64,000 nucleotides of DNA, from assembly GCA_009823395.1 (NCBI GenBank), contig CM020503.1, positions 664,501 through 728,500 on the forward strand, read 5' to 3'. Made by a program: the position numbers and the translations under genes. This DNA comes from Thamnaconus septentrionalis. Its lineage: Eukaryota > Chordata > Actinopteri > Tetraodontiformes > Monacanthidae. Below, in pieces: positions 63,347 through 64,000 of this stretch. A model generated the notes under the pieces. The model did no database searches. It saw only the letters and a program-made list of their open reading frames with translations, and was not told the origin of the DNA. Numbering within the stretch: position 1 is the first letter of the stretch; each line of letters starts with the position of its first letter.

Positions 63347-63545
63347 TCGGGGCGACTGTAGCTCAGGAGGTGGAGTGAGTCGTCCAATAACTAAAAGGTT
63401 GGCAGTTTCAATCCCACTCTTTGCAAGGCTCTTTACCCACTCTGCCTCATAGGAATGTGAGCAATTGTTTTGAGATAATCTGAAGAGCCGTGGCTACATG
63501 TGTAGCTCACCACCAGCAGTTTAAATGAGAAGTGGTTTCGATAGA
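63347..63545 (+). mobile_element. tRNA-derived SINE, 5' part
   Basis: Starts with a tRNA-like head: GACTGTAGCTCAGGAGGTGG with an A-box-like TAGCTCAGGAGGTGG, then AAAGGTTGGCAGTTTCAATC as B box. It appears to be the same family as 56655-56908, supplying the 5' head missing there; its own 3' part is decayed. Confidence 0.6.
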
Positions 63546-64000
63546 AAAGTGCCACATAACTCAGGCCATTGTTCCTATTGTCACAGCTTGACTGGGTCAT
63601 TGCTGCTTCCTTGTTCCCAACTGAATTCATCCTGATCGCCTGGTACTTGCTGTACTGCTCACACAAATACTGGTTGGTGTGGACAACAACTCAGGTGTGG
63701 ACTAGCAGTGTATTAATGCTAGTCTGACAAACATACTGCAGTGTTTTTTTTCTGACAAACATACGGAGAGTTTGCCGTACATCGACACCGAACGCCTCGG
63801 AAACTGAACCCAAGATGGCGGCCTGTGTAGGCGCCGTGGCTCCGGAGCTCTCAGAGTCTTTGCAGCTGTAAGAACTAACACACGCTCGGAGCTGCCACAG
63901 CTAGGAGACTTTTGCACTGGATGTGTCCCAGGAGGCCTCGCTCCTCTGCCTCTCTGGATGAGATCGCTCGCCCAGCAGCGCCCACCATCAGCTCGCTGTT
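63546..64000. other. Intron 2 sequence to window end
   Basis: No exon, RNA or element supportable. Confidence 0.4.

Overview
This window is vertebrate nuclear DNA, almost certainly from a teleost fish. The evidence is spliced coding sequence with GT-AG introns, long non-coding stretches full of (CA)n, (TATC)n and trinucleotide microsatellites, a CpG-rich promoter region, and tRNA-derived SINEs and short non-autonomous DNA transposons of types common in fish. No bacterial, phage or organellar gene is present.

The one protein-coding gene I can support is the 5' end of GRID1 (ionotropic glutamate receptor delta-1, GluD1), on the + strand. Exon 1 codes from an ATG at 4372 to a splice donor at 4454 (signal peptide plus the start of the mature chain). 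Exon 2 is 12431-12586 (first part of the amino-terminal domain). Both junctions are phase 1 and join into one frame. Intron 1 is about 8.0 kb. Intron 2 starts at 12587 and runs at least 51.4 kb to the window end without a recognisable exon 3. I cannot tell grid1a from grid1b.

Layout: 1-3290 is upstream flank with one full SINE and an inverted SINE fragment. 3290-5200 is a GC- and CpG-rich promoter/leader/exon 1 region with short upstream ORFs, a GA/CTC tract and a 9-bp perfect hairpin; an 80-bp (TG)n begins 28 nt after the exon 1 donor. Intron 1 carries a piggyBac-like TTAA-flanked element with a possible transposase N-terminal remnant. Intron 2 is a mosaic of repeats: a GAT-rich array with higher-order periodicity (15.2-15.9 kb), two full copies and one fragment of a TTAA-flanked MITE, two hAT-like elements (one sitting inside a (TATC)n array), a PIF/Harbinger-like MITE with TAA flanks, a foldback element with about 190-bp arms, a polypurine minisatellite with a 29-bp unit, (CAG)20, a dense G-quadruplex motif and many (CA)n/(TG)n arrays.

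I found no new multi-gene system. The points most worth a second look are the mobile-element structures, the non-B-DNA-prone tracts, and possible control of GRID1 exon 1 through upstream ORFs and the UG repeat beside the donor. Family names for the repeats come from structure and memory, without a database search.
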